Shown here: in pieces, positions 36,854 through 48,710 of the stretch
How positions within the stretch are numbered: the first letter of the stretch is position 1
How the letters are laid out: each line of letters starts with the position of its first letter
Program-made: the position numbers and the translations under genes
The notes under the pieces: generated by a model
Databases searched by the model: none
Told to the model about the DNA's origin: nothing
Seen by the model: the letters and a program-made list of their open reading frames with translations, nothing else
NCBI GenBank assembly: GCA_028712075.1
Contig: JAQTQX010000015.1
Coordinates: forward strand, 45,210-107,626
From: Desulfuromonadaceae bacterium
Lineage (GTDB): Bacteria; Desulfobacterota; Desulfuromonadia; Geobacterales; Pseudopelobacteraceae
Length of the DNA: 62,417 nt
Reading direction: 5' to 3'

Positions 36854-37786
36854 ATGTATGACTCCAACAAGCTGAAACAACATCTTTGTATGCTCTGCAT
36901 GGTGTTGTTCCTGTGCGCGGTTGTGTGTGCCTGCAACCGGGAGCAGGATGTGAAGGGGCCGCAGGTGGGAGCGCAGCCTTCCGGAGGCGGGATACCGGTG
37001 TATCGTCTCGCGATTCACCCCCTGCACAACCCCGCCAAACTCACGCAGGCGTATCAGCCGTTGGTGGATTATCTGAACAGCCGGCTGCAGGGGGCGCGTC
37101 TCTCGCTGGAGGCTTCGCGGGATTATGCCGCCTTTGAAGAGAAGTACCAGGCGCGCACGCCGGATCTGCTCCTCCCCAATCCCTGGCAGACCCTTCAGGC
37201 CGTGAAATCAGGCTATCATGTGATTGCCATGGCCGGGGAGCCGCGCGACTTCAAGGGTATCTTCATCGTGCGCCGGGACAGCACCTTGCACCGCCCGGCG
37301 GATCTAAAAGGGAAGTCGGTCAGCTACCCCTCGCACACGGCCCTGGCCGCCTGTATCATGCCCCAGTATTTTCTGCACAGCCACGGTATCAATGTCACCC
37401 GCGATATTAAAAACCATTACGTCGGCTCACAGGAATCATCCATCATGAACGCCTGGTTGGGCAAAACCGCAGCCGCAGCCACCTGGCCAACCCCCTGGCG
37501 GGCTTTCCAGCGGGAACAACCGAAAAAAGCGCGGGAGTTGAAGGTCATCTGGGAAACGGAAACACTGGTCAACAACTCGGTAATGGTCCGTGATGATTTG
37601 CCGGCCAGGATTGTGGAACAGGTTCGCACGCTCCTGACCGGTCTCGACAAGATACCGGAAGGAAAAGAGATCCTCACGGGTATGGAAACAGCCCGTTTTC
37701 TTCCTGCGTCTGACAGGGACTACGACGTGGTGCGCAGCTACATGGCGCGCTTTGAAAAAGAAGTGCGCCCGGTGGAGAAACCATGA
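36854..37786 (+). CDS. PhnD-like periplasmic binding lipoprotein
   Basis: 310 residues with a lipoprotein signal (hydrophobic stretch 10-26, lipobox VCAC, C27) and a phosphate/phosphonate-type binding fold: FRxDPxxN-like region LAIHPLHNPAKL, DLLLPNPWQTL, DLKGKSVSYPSHTA and the later segment ELKVIWETETLVNNSVMVR. No ABC transporter genes are nearby. Instead its stop overlaps the start of a membrane sensor (ATGA), so it is probably a ligand-binding partner of that sensor. The ligand is unknown; phosphonates are only one option in this family. Confidence 0.82.
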   Translation: MYDSNKLKQHLCMLCMVLFLCAVVCACNREQDVKGPQVGAQPSGGGIPVYRLAIHPLHNPAKLTQAYQPLVDYLNSRLQGARLSLEASRDYAAFEEKYQARTPDLLLPNPWQTLQAVKSGYHVIAMAGEPRDFKGIFIVRRDSTLHRPADLKGKSVSYPSHTALAACIMPQYFLHSHGINVTRDIKNHYVGSQESSIMNAWLGKTAAAATWPTPWRAFQREQPKKARELKVIWETETLVNNSVMVRDDLPARIVEQVRTLLTGLDKIPEGKEILTGMETARFLPASDRDYDVVRSYMARFEKEVRPVEKP

Positions 37787-39210
37787 TGATGACGAAACTA
37801 TCCCGATTTCTGTTCAGCACGCTGCGGGGCCGACTGATCGTCAGCGTGGCCCTGGTGCATGCGATTATGATGGCGCTGTTTATTGTCGACCTGACCGCGC
37901 GCCAGCGCGCCATGCTGCTGGAACGGCAGGTTGAAGAAGCGACGGCGCTTTCGCGGACATTGGCCGTCTCCGCCGCCGGCTGGATTGCGGCCGACGATAT
38001 CGCGGGGCTGCTGGAGCTGGTGGAAGCGCAAAAACGGTATCCGGAACTCCTCTTTGCCATGTTGATCGATGAACAGGGGCGGGTGCTGGCCGATACCGAC
38101 ACCCGCCGCAGTGGTCTCTACCTGCAGGATCTTCCCCGTGATTCACGGCAGGCCGTACTCTCGCAGAACCCGGCACTGGTTGATGTCGCCGTTCCGGCCA
38201 TGATCGGCGCCCGTCATGTGGGCTGGGCGCGGGTCGGTATCGGCCAGAAGGAGGGGAGCAGAAAGCTGGCGGAGATTACCAGGAACGGCGTTTTCTACGC
38301 GCTGGCGGCAATCCTTGTCGGTTCGGTTGTTGCCTGGTTTATGGGGCTCCGGATCACCAAACGACTGTATTGTGTCCAGCAGACCATCGATGCCGTCAGC
38401 TCCGGTGACCGGACGGCCCGGTCGTCCATATCGGGAGACGACGAAGCGGCTGTTATGGCCTCCGAATTCAACAGCATGCTGGATACGCTGGCGGAGAAGG
38501 ATATGAACCTGCGTGCCAGCGAGGAACGATACCGGTCACTCATTTTCAAAGTCCAGGCCGCTATTGTGCTCCATGACGGACAAGGGCGGATACTGGCCGG
38601 CAATCCGATGGCCCGTAGGCTGCTCGGACTCTCCGAGAATCAGCTGCTGGGCAAGGACCTGATCGATCCGGCATGGCATTTTCTGCGCGAAGACGGCTCC
38701 GTTCTGCCGCCCGCCGAATACCCGGTAAGTCAGGTGCTTACGACCAGGCACTCAATCAAGGATTGTATCATCGGCATCCGTCGCCCGGATTGTGACGAAG
38801 TTGCCTGGATGCTGGTCAATGCCGAACCGGAATACGATGACAGCGGAGAAATTGTGCAAACTATCGTTTCCTTCGTAGAAATCACCCGGCGCAAGCATGC
38901 CGAGGAAGAGCTGCATGTCAAAACAGTCGAACTTGAAGAGGAGGTGGCCGAGCGCCAGATGGCGCAGGAGAATCTTCAGGATAAGGCGCTCCTGCTGGAA
39001 GATGAAATCGAAAAGCGTCAAAAAGCGCAGGACGAGCTGGAACAACTGAATGAAACCCTCGAACAGCGTATTCAGGAGCGGACCGCCGAACTGGAAGCAA
39101 AAAACGCGGATCTGCAAAAGATGAACAAGCTCTTCGTCGGACGCGAGTTGCGGATGGTGGAACTGAAGGAGCGGATCAGGGAGCTGGAAGGGAAAACGGT
39201 GGATAAATAA
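37783..39210 (+). CDS. Membrane HAMP-PAS sensor with VGREL tail, no kinase domain
   Basis: 475 residues. A membrane helix (about 18-38), a periplasmic domain (40-165; [18 protein letters not shown] resembles a Cache-type strand) and a second helix (about 167-188) are followed by HAMP (190-245), PAS (about 255-375), a long coiled coil (375-440) and the tail [20 protein letters not shown] (bases 39112-39189). HisKA and HATPase are absent, although the layout is that of a normal sensor kinase up to this point. It is translationally coupled to the binding lipoprotein. Confidence 0.85.
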   Translation: MMMTKLSRFLFSTLRGRLIVSVALVHAIMMALFIVDLTARQRAMLLERQVEEATALSRTLAVSAAGWIAADDIAGLLELVEAQKRYPELLFAMLIDEQGRVLADTDTRRSGLYLQDLPRDSRQAVLSQNPALVDVAVPAMIGARHVGWARVGIGQKEGSRKLAEITRNGVFYALAAILVGSVVAWFMGLRITKRLYCVQQTIDAVSSGDRTARSSISGDDEAAVMASEFNSMLDTLAEKDMNLRASEERYRSLIFKVQAAIVLHDGQGRILAGNPMARRLLGLSENQLLGKDLIDPAWHFLREDGSVLPPAEYPVSQVLTTRHSIKDCIIGIRRPDCDEVAWMLVNAEPEYDDSGEIVQTIVSFVEITRRKHAEEELHVKTVELEEEVAERQMAQENLQDKALLLEDEIEKRQKAQDELEQLNETLEQRIQERTAELEAKNADLQKMNKLFVGRELRMVELKERIRELEGKTVDK

Positions 39211-39269
39211 TCTCCGGCATTGCCGGTCTCCCGGCAAAAAATGTGCGAAAGAGGAAAGGAGTTTTCTTC

Positions 39270-41567
<2,298 letters not shown>

Positions 41568-41599
41568 CCGTTCAGAAATAAACATCAAAACAAAATCTA

Positions 41600-41727
41600 T
41601 TTAACAGGGATACAAGGGATATAGGGGATAAACTGAAAAGCGTAAATGCTATTTCACTAAAAATAACAGGAGTTTGTATCCTCGGCTTGTGCTTTTATCC
41701 CTTGTATCCTGTTCATCCCTGTTAATA
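41600..41727. repeat. Inverted-repeat element (TTTAACAGGGAT type, second copy)
   Basis: The left arm TTTAACAGGGATACAAGGGA (41600-41619) and the right arm ending with CATCCCTGTTAATAA are inverted copies. The arms are related to the element at 35074, while the spacers differ. It lies in the 212-base gap between a kinase and a tailed receiver protein. Confidence 0.7.
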
Positions 41728-41779
41728 AACAGTTTTTGACTATTAGCACTGGACAGTTACACAGATGGAGGAGATATTC

Positions 41780-42970
41780 ATGAATGGACGGGGCACCATA
41801 CTTGTCGTGGATGATACCGCCGAATCACTGCGGGTACTGACCGGGATTCTTCAGCCGGAAGGATACACCGTCAGGCCCGCCAACAGCGGAGAGCTTGCGC
41901 TGGCATCCATTGCCGCGCAGCCGCCCGACCTGATCCTGCTGGATATCCGCATGCCGGGCCTTGACGGTTTTGAGGTCTGCCGCCGCCTGAAGTCGGAAGA
42001 GGCCACCCGGAACATACCGGTCATCTTCCAGAGCGCTGCCACCGACCTGGCCGACCGCCTGGAGGGTTTCCGCCTGGGGGCGGTGGATTACGTCACCAAA
42101 CCGTTCCAGCGCGAAGAGCTTTTGGCGCGGGTGAGAACCCATCTGGAACTCGCCCTTTTGCGCGGGCATCTGGAGGTACTTGTCAAGGAACGGACCGCGC
42201 AACTGGAATTGGAAGTCGCAGAGCGCAAGCGGGTCGAAGAAGAGGTCCGGCTGAATCTGACCCGGCAAAAGGCGCTTCTGGATGTATACCTGAAAATGCC
42301 GACAGTATCGATCTCTGAAATCATCTCACTCGTCGTTGACAAATGCGTGAACCTGACCGGCAGCACCATCGGCTTTGTCGGGCTTATCAGCAACGATGAT
42401 CAGCGTATGGAGGCTCAGATCTGGTCAGAAAAGGCAATGGAGAATTGCCCTCTGGACAAGCCGGTGACCTTTCAACTCAGTGTGGCCGGACTCTGGGCAG
42501 AACCGGTCAGACAGCGCCAGGTGATAATCGTCAACGACTATCGCGCAGCGAACCCGCTCAAGAAAGGGTGTCCCAAGGGACATCTTGAACTTGAGCGCTT
42601 CATGGGTATTCCGGTGTTTGATAACGACCGGGTTGTGGCGGTTGCAGCCATTGCCAACAAGCGGGTGAATTATACCGAAGCGGATAAATACAGGGTGTCG
42701 CTGCTCCTGAAGGGGATGTGGGAGATCATCAACAGGAAACGAACCGAAGATGAACTTCAAACATTGAACGAGGAACTGGAACAGCGGGTACAGCAGCGCA
42801 CCGCCGAGCTATCGGCCAGGAACGCCGACCTTGAGCGGATGAACAAGGTCTTTGTTGGGCGTGAGTTGAAGATGGTGGAGCTGAAGGAGCGGATCAGGGA
42901 TCTGGAGAATAGGGCAACCGCCCCGACAGGGCGAACGGGTAACGGAAACGGGGATCATAACAATGGTTAA
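41780..42970 (+). CDS. REC-GAF protein with C-terminal VGREL tail
   Basis: 396 residues. A receiver (about 5-120; LLDIRMPGLDGFE, KPFQREE), a coiled coil and a GAF_2-type domain (about 160-325) with GLWAEPVRQRQVIIVNDY and RFMGIPVFDN are followed by a helix ending in LERMNKVFVGRELKMVELKE (bases 42830-42907) and a polar tail. No catalytic domain. I start at the ATG at 41780, about eight bases after GGAGGAG; the ATG at 41765 lies before that site. It overlaps the giant kinase gene by eight bases. Confidence 0.86.
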   Translation: MNGRGTILVVDDTAESLRVLTGILQPEGYTVRPANSGELALASIAAQPPDLILLDIRMPGLDGFEVCRRLKSEEATRNIPVIFQSAATDLADRLEGFRLGAVDYVTKPFQREELLARVRTHLELALLRGHLEVLVKERTAQLELEVAERKRVEEEVRLNLTRQKALLDVYLKMPTVSISEIISLVVDKCVNLTGSTIGFVGLISNDDQRMEAQIWSEKAMENCPLDKPVTFQLSVAGLWAEPVRQRQVIIVNDYRAANPLKKGCPKGHLELERFMGIPVFDNDRVVAVAAIANKRVNYTEADKYRVSLLLKGMWEIINRKRTEDELQTLNEELEQRVQQRTAELSARNADLERMNKVFVGRELKMVELKERIRDLENRATAPTGRTGNGNGDHNNG

Positions 42971-45900
42971 ACGTATGGACACCCGGTACAAGATAGTTGA
43001 GCCTGTTTTCAGGAACGGCAGGACGCTGATCTATCGCGGGCAACAGCTTGAAGACAGCCTGCCGGTCGTCATCAAACGGCTGAAATCCGGGGCGGACACC
43101 GGGTCTGCGGCGCTTTGCCTCCGGCGCGAGTACGAACTCCTCTCCCGGATCGATCTTCCGGGAGTAATAAAGGTTCTTGCCCTTGAGGAAGAGAACGGTT
43201 CCCCGCAACTCGTTATGGAGGATATCGGCGGTGAAGATCTGGAGCGCCTGCTGACGCATACGAAGCTTGATCTGCCGCAGTTCCTGATCCTGGCTGGCGG
43301 GCTTGCCGACACGTTAGCCGGTCTGCACCGGCTGGGGATCATTCACAAGGACATCAATCCGCGCCATATCATCTACAACCCGGCAACCGGCCAATTCCGG
43401 CTGACCGGCTTTGCCATCGCAGAACAGCGGATCAGGTTGGTCGTGACGCCGCGTCCACCCGCTGCCCTGGAAGGAGCGCTTGCCTATATCTCCCCGGAGC
43501 AGACCGGCCGCATGAACCGCTCCCTGGATTACCGCAGCGATTTTTATTCCCTGGGCGCGACCTTCTACCACTTGCTCACCGGCAGGCCGCCGTTTACCGC
43601 CGATGATGCACTGGGTCTGCTGCACAAACACATCGCCCAGATACCTGCCGCACCTGAGTCTCTTGACCCGGCCATCCCGGTGTCCCTCTCCCGCATTGTG
43701 ATGAAGCTCCTGGCCAAGGCGTCCGAGGATCGCTACCAGAGCGCGCCCGGTCTGAAAGCCGATCTGAACCGCTGCGCGCTCGGCTTGCAAAGCGAGGGGG
43801 GCATCCCGGAGTTTGAACCGGGCGCTGATGATCTGCTGGACCGTCTTCGGCTGCCGGAGAAACTGTATGGTCGGGAGGAGGATATCCGGGAGTTGCTCGC
43901 CGCTTTTGACCGGGCGAATGACGGGTCGGAACTGCTGCTCGTTGCCGGCTATGCCGGGGTGGGCAAGAGCTCCCTGGTGCGCGAGGCTCACAAGCATATA
44001 CTCGAAAGCCATGCCCTGTTCTTTGAGGGAAAGTTCAACCAGCTGCAGCGAAACGTCCCGTATTCCGGGTGGATACATGCGTTTTCAGGGTTCGTAAACT
44101 ACCTTCTGATGGAAGATGAAGCGCAACTCACAGAATGGCGGAGCGCCATTCTGTTCGCGACCGGCAGCCTCGGCCGGGTGCTGACCAAGGTGATTCCGGA
44201 TCTGGAGCGGGTCATCGGCCCGCAACCCTCCGTCCCCGATCTGGGTGCTGCCGCAGCGTTGAACCGTTTCAACCATCTGTTTCTGGAGCTGGTCAAGGCG
44301 ATCGCAACGCCCGAACATCCGTTGGTGATCTTTCTCGACGACCTGCAATGGATCGACGCCGCCTCCCTTGGTCTGTTGCAGACCCTGCTGACCCCTGGCA
44401 GTGTTTCCGGTTTGCTGGTGATCGGCGCCTACCGCGACAACGAGGTCGATGCGCTGCATCCATTGACCGCGGGTCTCGATAGCTTGAGCCGGGAGCAGGC
44501 GCGGATTACGCGAATGACCCTCCGGAACATCTCCATGGCACACGTCAATGAGTTGATTGCCGACTCCCTGCACTGCCAGCCGGATCGGGCTCTGCCGCTT
44601 TCCCGCCTTATCCACGCCAGGACCGGCGGCAACCCCTTCTTCATGCTCCAGATGTTGCTTGCTCTGGTCGAACGGCAGGCCATCTCCTTCGATCCGGAGA
44701 GGCGATGCTGGCAATGGGATATGGCAGCTATTGAGGCGCTGGAGATCACCGACAACGTCGCCACCCTGATGCTCGAAAAAATCCGGCAACTGCCCCAAAA
44801 GACGCAGGAGCTGCTGCCGCTGGCGGCCTGCATTGGATTTCGCTTCGATCCGGCAACGCTCTGCGTCGTGGCCGACCAATCTGAAGAGAGCATTCTGCAT
44901 GGACTGCAACCCGCCCTGGACGAAGGGTTGATCGTGGCCGGCGCCGAACGCCGCTGCCGGTTCGCCCATGACCGGGTTCTGGAGTCAGCCTGCACTCTGC
45001 TTCCCGAGGAAGAGCGCCGGGTCGTTCACTGGCGGATCGGCCAACATCTGCTTCGTGAGATGGCCCCTGCGGAGCGCAACGACCATCTGTTCTACATCGT
45101 CAACCAGTTGAATATCGGTGCCTCTTGCCTGGTAACAGCCGGGGAGACAAACGAGCTTGCCGATCTGAATTGCCAGGCCGGCCGCAAGGCCAAAGCCAGC
45201 TCTGCATTCCTGGCGGCCCTGGAATACTTCGAGGCCGGGATCGCCCTTCTTGAGGAGAATGACTGGGGAACCGCCTACGAACTGACCATCGAGCTCCATA
45301 TCCAGGCTGCGGAGGCCGCTTGTCTCTGTGGCCGGTACGAACGGATGGAGGCGCTTGTCTCTCTCGTTCAACAACGGGCCCGATCCATCCTGGACGCGGT
45401 GCCCGTTTACGGAACCGAGATCCGTGCACTTACGGCCCGTGGTCTGCTCGTCCCTGCGATCAGAAGCGGATTGCGCGCCCTGGAGCGCCTCGGGATGTGC
45501 CTGCCGGAAGAGCCGTCAGCGGCCGAGGTCAACGAAGCCATGGCACGGGCCTTCACCCTCCTGCAGCAGCGAACCATCGAGGAACTCATCGATTTGCCCC
45601 TCATGACCTCGCCGGAACAACTGGCCTCACTCTCTCTGCTCAGTGAGATCGGCGAACCGGCCTACGCCGCCTCCCCGCATTTTTTTCTGGTCTGGGCCTC
45701 CTCCATGGCGGAACTCTCCCTGCGCTACGGCAACTCTCCTCTCTCTCCATTTGCCTATGCCGCCCATGCTCTTGCCCTCTGCGCTACAGGCGAAATTGAA
45801 ACCGGCTCACGCCTGTCCAGGGCCGCCATCTCCATGATCGATACCATTGAGGCCCGCTCCCTTCGCTGCCGGTTGCTTAATATCCATGGTTGCACGATCC

Positions 45901-48710
45901 AGCCCTGGACCGAGCCTCTCCGCGATACCCTCGGCACACTGGCCGAAGCGGTGGGGGCCGGCGCCGAATCAGGCGACTTTACTTCCGCCAGCTATGCCGC
46001 TTTCAATTCGTGTACGGCCGCCTTCTTCATGGGAGAACCGCTGGAGGATCTGGGCGTGAGGGTGTCGAACAACCTGAAAATCATCGCCGGACTCCGTCAG
46101 ACCTATATCCGGAATTGGGTCGCTTTTCATCTGCCGGTTATCCGGCTGCTGCACGGTGAAGAGAACTTCCCCACAAAATCGGACGGCTTCGACGAAGCTT
46201 CCTGGCTGAGCGCAGCGCGAGACGCCAACGACCGCTGCGGGCTCGCCTACTACTTCCTCGGCAGACTGGTCGCATCCTATCTGCTCGGTGACGGGGAATA
46301 CGCCGAATCTCTTGCCCATATCGCCGGGATAAAGGAAAACCAGGCCGGTTTCCAGGGGGCATTTGCAGTGCCGGTCTTTTTATTCTATAGCTCCTTGACC
46401 GTGCTGAAACGGCACGGGATGCCCCAAACCGGAAAAGACGCCACCTCCCTCGAAGAGGTTCGGGGGTATCTGACCAGGCTCGATGGCATGGCCGCTTTCG
46501 CTCCCATGAATTTCCGGCACAAATGCGACCTGATTGAAGCCGAATTGGCGCGCATCCAGGGTGAGGATTGGCGAGCGGCCGGACAGTACGAGAAGGCCAT
46601 CGTCGGGGCACGGGACAACGGATTTATTCAGGAGGAGGCCCTGGCCAACGAGTTGGCGGCGAAATTCTATCTCGCCCATGGACGCGAAGAATGCGCCCGC
46701 ATGCATCTGGAGAAGGCGCATCGGGGCTATGGGGTTTGGCAGGCTTTCGCAAAAGTCACGGCGCTGGAAGCCGAATACCCGCACTGGCTGAAACGGACAG
46801 ACACGCTGCCTGCTCCGGAAACGCATTCGCTCGACATGGAGAGTATCCTGAAGGCCACGCATGCGATTTCCGGCGAAATTGAAATGGGCAAGGTGCTCGA
46901 CCGGGTAATGAGCATCGTCATCGAGAATGCCGGTGCGCAAACCGGTTTTCTTCTGAAGGAAAGCGATGGCGCCTGGACGATTGCCGCCAGGGGCGAAATC
47001 GGCAGGAGCGACGTGGCGATTCCGCCGCAGGAACCGGTCGATGACAGTGGCGAGGTTTCAACGGGAGTAGTCAACTTTGTGGCCCACACCCGGAAGACCG
47101 TCGTGCTGGATGATGCGGCGTGCCAAGGCGCTTTCGTCGACGATCCCCACATCCGCCGGGAGAAGAGCCGGTCACTGTTGGCTATCCCGCTTTCCAGCCA
47201 TGGGCGGTTGCTCGGCATCCTCTATCTGGTAAACAATCTGGCTACCCATACCTTCACCGAGGAGCGTGTCCAGCTTCTTGAAATGCTTGCCGCCCAGGCC
47301 GCCATCTCTCTGGAGACAGCCGGAATTTACGAGGCGTTGCGGCTGAACGAGATGCGCTACCGACTCGGACAGACCACCGCCCATATCGGCGCGTGGGAAT
47401 ACGACATGAAGAGCGAATTTTTCTGGGGCTCTGACGAGGCCAAGCGCATCTACGGGTTCCCCCTCGAACGGCCCGATTTTACGCTGGATGAAGTCGAGGC
47501 CTGTATTCCCGAGCGGCAACGGGTACACCAGGCCTTGCTTGATCTGATCGACCATGGCGCTCCCTACGATCTCGAGTTCAAGATCCGCCCCGTGGATGGC
47601 TCGGAAACAAGGATGATCTCATCTATCGCCGAACTGTACCGGGATGATCAAGGAACACCGCTGAAGGTCGTAGGTGTCATCCAGGACATCACATTGCGAA
47701 AACAGGCCGAGGAAATGCTCCATATTCAGACGGTCGAGCTTGAAGAAGAGGTCGCCGGGCGTCAGATGGCGCAGGAGACTCTTCAGGATCTGGCGATTCA
47801 GCTGAAAAACGAGATAGATGAGCACCGCCTGGCGCAGGATGAACTGGAAGTGCTGAATGAGAGTCTGGAGGAGCGCGTCAAAGAGCGAACCGCGGAACTG
47901 GATAAGAGCCAGCGGGCATTAATGAACATCGTAGGGGATCTGAATCAACAGACCGCAGAGTTGGAGGATGCAAACTCCAAACTTCAGGAACTGGACCGGA
48001 TGAAATCGATGTTTATCGCCTCCATGAGTCATGAACTCAGAACCCCTTTAAACTCCGTCATCGGTTTTTCACGCATACTGCTTGATGAATGGACCGGGTC
48101 TTTAAACAGAGAGCAGAAAGAGAATCTCGCGACGGTGCTCAGGTCCGGCAAGCATCTGTTGTCGTTAGTGAATAACGTAATAGATGTTTCCAAGATAGAG
48201 GCCGGCATGATCGACCCCGATATTGAGGATTTCGATATCAACGATGTCATATCGGAAGCGGAGAAATCCGTCGGGAAAGATATCAGCGATAATGGCATCG
48301 TTCTCACGGCTCAGGCAATTCATCATATCATGCATACGGATAGAACCAGGCTGCTGCAATGCCTGTTGAACCTGCTAAGTAATGCGGTCAAGTACACGGA
48401 AAAAGGGACGATCACCATATGCGCTCAGCTCGTAGACAATGGCGGGTTGTTGGAACTGACAGTGGTTGACACCGGTATCGGCATAGCGGAAGACGATCTT
48501 GGCAAGCTCTTCTTCCCCTTTGTTCGCCTTGATTCACCGATGAGAACGACCGTACCCGGCACCGGGCTGGGGCTGTATCTCACCAGGAAGCTGGCAAGGG
48601 AAGTGCTGCGGGGGGAGATTGCGGTAACAAGCACCCCCGGCGTTGGCAGCTCGTTTGTTTTGACGGTACCGGTTTCGTTACCGAATACCCAAGGAGGAAT
48701 ACCCGCGTGA
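42963..48710 (+). CDS. Giant Ser/Thr kinase-like, AAA ATPase and histidine kinase fusion
   Basis: 1915 residues. The N-terminal eukaryotic-type kinase fold (10-270) keeps K38 in VVIK, HKDIN (D130) and ISPEQ, but the DFG triad reads GFA (residues 149-151), so the metal-binding Asp is lost. Next come an AAA/STAND-type ATPase (Walker A GYAGVGKSS, K335; Walker B VIFLDD), a long helical-repeat region (about 660-1270), GAF (about 1290-1460), PAS (about 1465-1590), a coiled coil, HisKA (H1690) and HATPase. There is no receiver. The last 350 residues nearly match those of the gene at 50947. Such triple proteins are known in several phyla; their signals are not. Confidence 0.92.
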   Translation: MVKRMDTRYKIVEPVFRNGRTLIYRGQQLEDSLPVVIKRLKSGADTGSAALCLRREYELLSRIDLPGVIKVLALEEENGSPQLVMEDIGGEDLERLLTHTKLDLPQFLILAGGLADTLAGLHRLGIIHKDINPRHIIYNPATGQFRLTGFAIAEQRIRLVVTPRPPAALEGALAYISPEQTGRMNRSLDYRSDFYSLGATFYHLLTGRPPFTADDALGLLHKHIAQIPAAPESLDPAIPVSLSRIVMKLLAKASEDRYQSAPGLKADLNRCALGLQSEGGIPEFEPGADDLLDRLRLPEKLYGREEDIRELLAAFDRANDGSELLLVAGYAGVGKSSLVREAHKHILESHALFFEGKFNQLQRNVPYSGWIHAFSGFVNYLLMEDEAQLTEWRSAILFATGSLGRVLTKVIPDLERVIGPQPSVPDLGAAAALNRFNHLFLELVKAIATPEHPLVIFLDDLQWIDAASLGLLQTLLTPGSVSGLLVIGAYRDNEVDALHPLTAGLDSLSREQARITRMTLRNISMAHVNELIADSLHCQPDRALPLSRLIHARTGGNPFFMLQMLLALVERQAISFDPERRCWQWDMAAIEALEITDNVATLMLEKIRQLPQKTQELLPLAACIGFRFDPATLCVVADQSEESILHGLQPALDEGLIVAGAERRCRFAHDRVLESACTLLPEEERRVVHWRIGQHLLREMAPAERNDHLFYIVNQLNIGASCLVTAGETNELADLNCQAGRKAKASSAFLAALEYFEAGIALLEENDWGTAYELTIELHIQAAEAACLCGRYERMEALVSLVQQRARSILDAVPVYGTEIRALTARGLLVPAIRSGLRALERLGMCLPEEPSAAEVNEAMARAFTLLQQRTIEELIDLPLMTSPEQLASLSLLSEIGEPAYAASPHFFLVWASSMAELSLRYGNSPLSPFAYAAHALALCATGEIETGSRLSRAAISMIDTIEARSLRCRLLNIHGCTIQPWTEPLRDTLGTLAEAVGAGAESGDFTSASYAAFNSCTAAFFMGEPLEDLGVRVSNNLKIIAGLRQTYIRNWVAFHLPVIRLLHGEENFPTKSDGFDEASWLSAARDANDRCGLAYYFLGRLVASYLLGDGEYAESLAHIAGIKENQAGFQGAFAVPVFLFYSSLTVLKRHGMPQTGKDATSLEEVRGYLTRLDGMAAFAPMNFRHKCDLIEAELARIQGEDWRAAGQYEKAIVGARDNGFIQEEALANELAAKFYLAHGREECARMHLEKAHRGYGVWQAFAKVTALEAEYPHWLKRTDTLPAPETHSLDMESILKATHAISGEIEMGKVLDRVMSIVIENAGAQTGFLLKESDGAWTIAARGEIGRSDVAIPPQEPVDDSGEVSTGVVNFVAHTRKTVVLDDAACQGAFVDDPHIRREKSRSLLAIPLSSHGRLLGILYLVNNLATHTFTEERVQLLEMLAAQAAISLETAGIYEALRLNEMRYRLGQTTAHIGAWEYDMKSEFFWGSDEAKRIYGFPLERPDFTLDEVEACIPERQRVHQALLDLIDHGAPYDLEFKIRPVDGSETRMISSIAELYRDDQGTPLKVVGVIQDITLRKQAEEMLHIQTVELEEEVAGRQMAQETLQDLAIQLKNEIDEHRLAQDELEVLNESLEERVKERTAELDKSQRALMNIVGDLNQQTAELEDANSKLQELDRMKSMFIASMSHELRTPLNSVIGFSRILLDEWTGSLNREQKENLATVLRSGKHLLSLVNNVIDVSKIEAGMIDPDIEDFDINDVISEAEKSVGKDISDNGIVLTAQAIHHIMHTDRTRLLQCLLNLLSNAVKYTEKGTITICAQLVDNGGLLELTVVDTGIGIAEDDLGKLFFPFVRLDSPMRTTVPGTGLGLYLTRKLAREVLRGEIAVTSTPGVGSSFVLTVPVSLPNTQGGIPA

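Noticed and set aside
42963..48710. Possible assembly fusion of several genes into one 1915-residue frame
   Set aside because: The domain order (kinase fold, AAA, helical repeats, GAF, PAS, histidine kinase) is a known fusion architecture and the frame is continuous.
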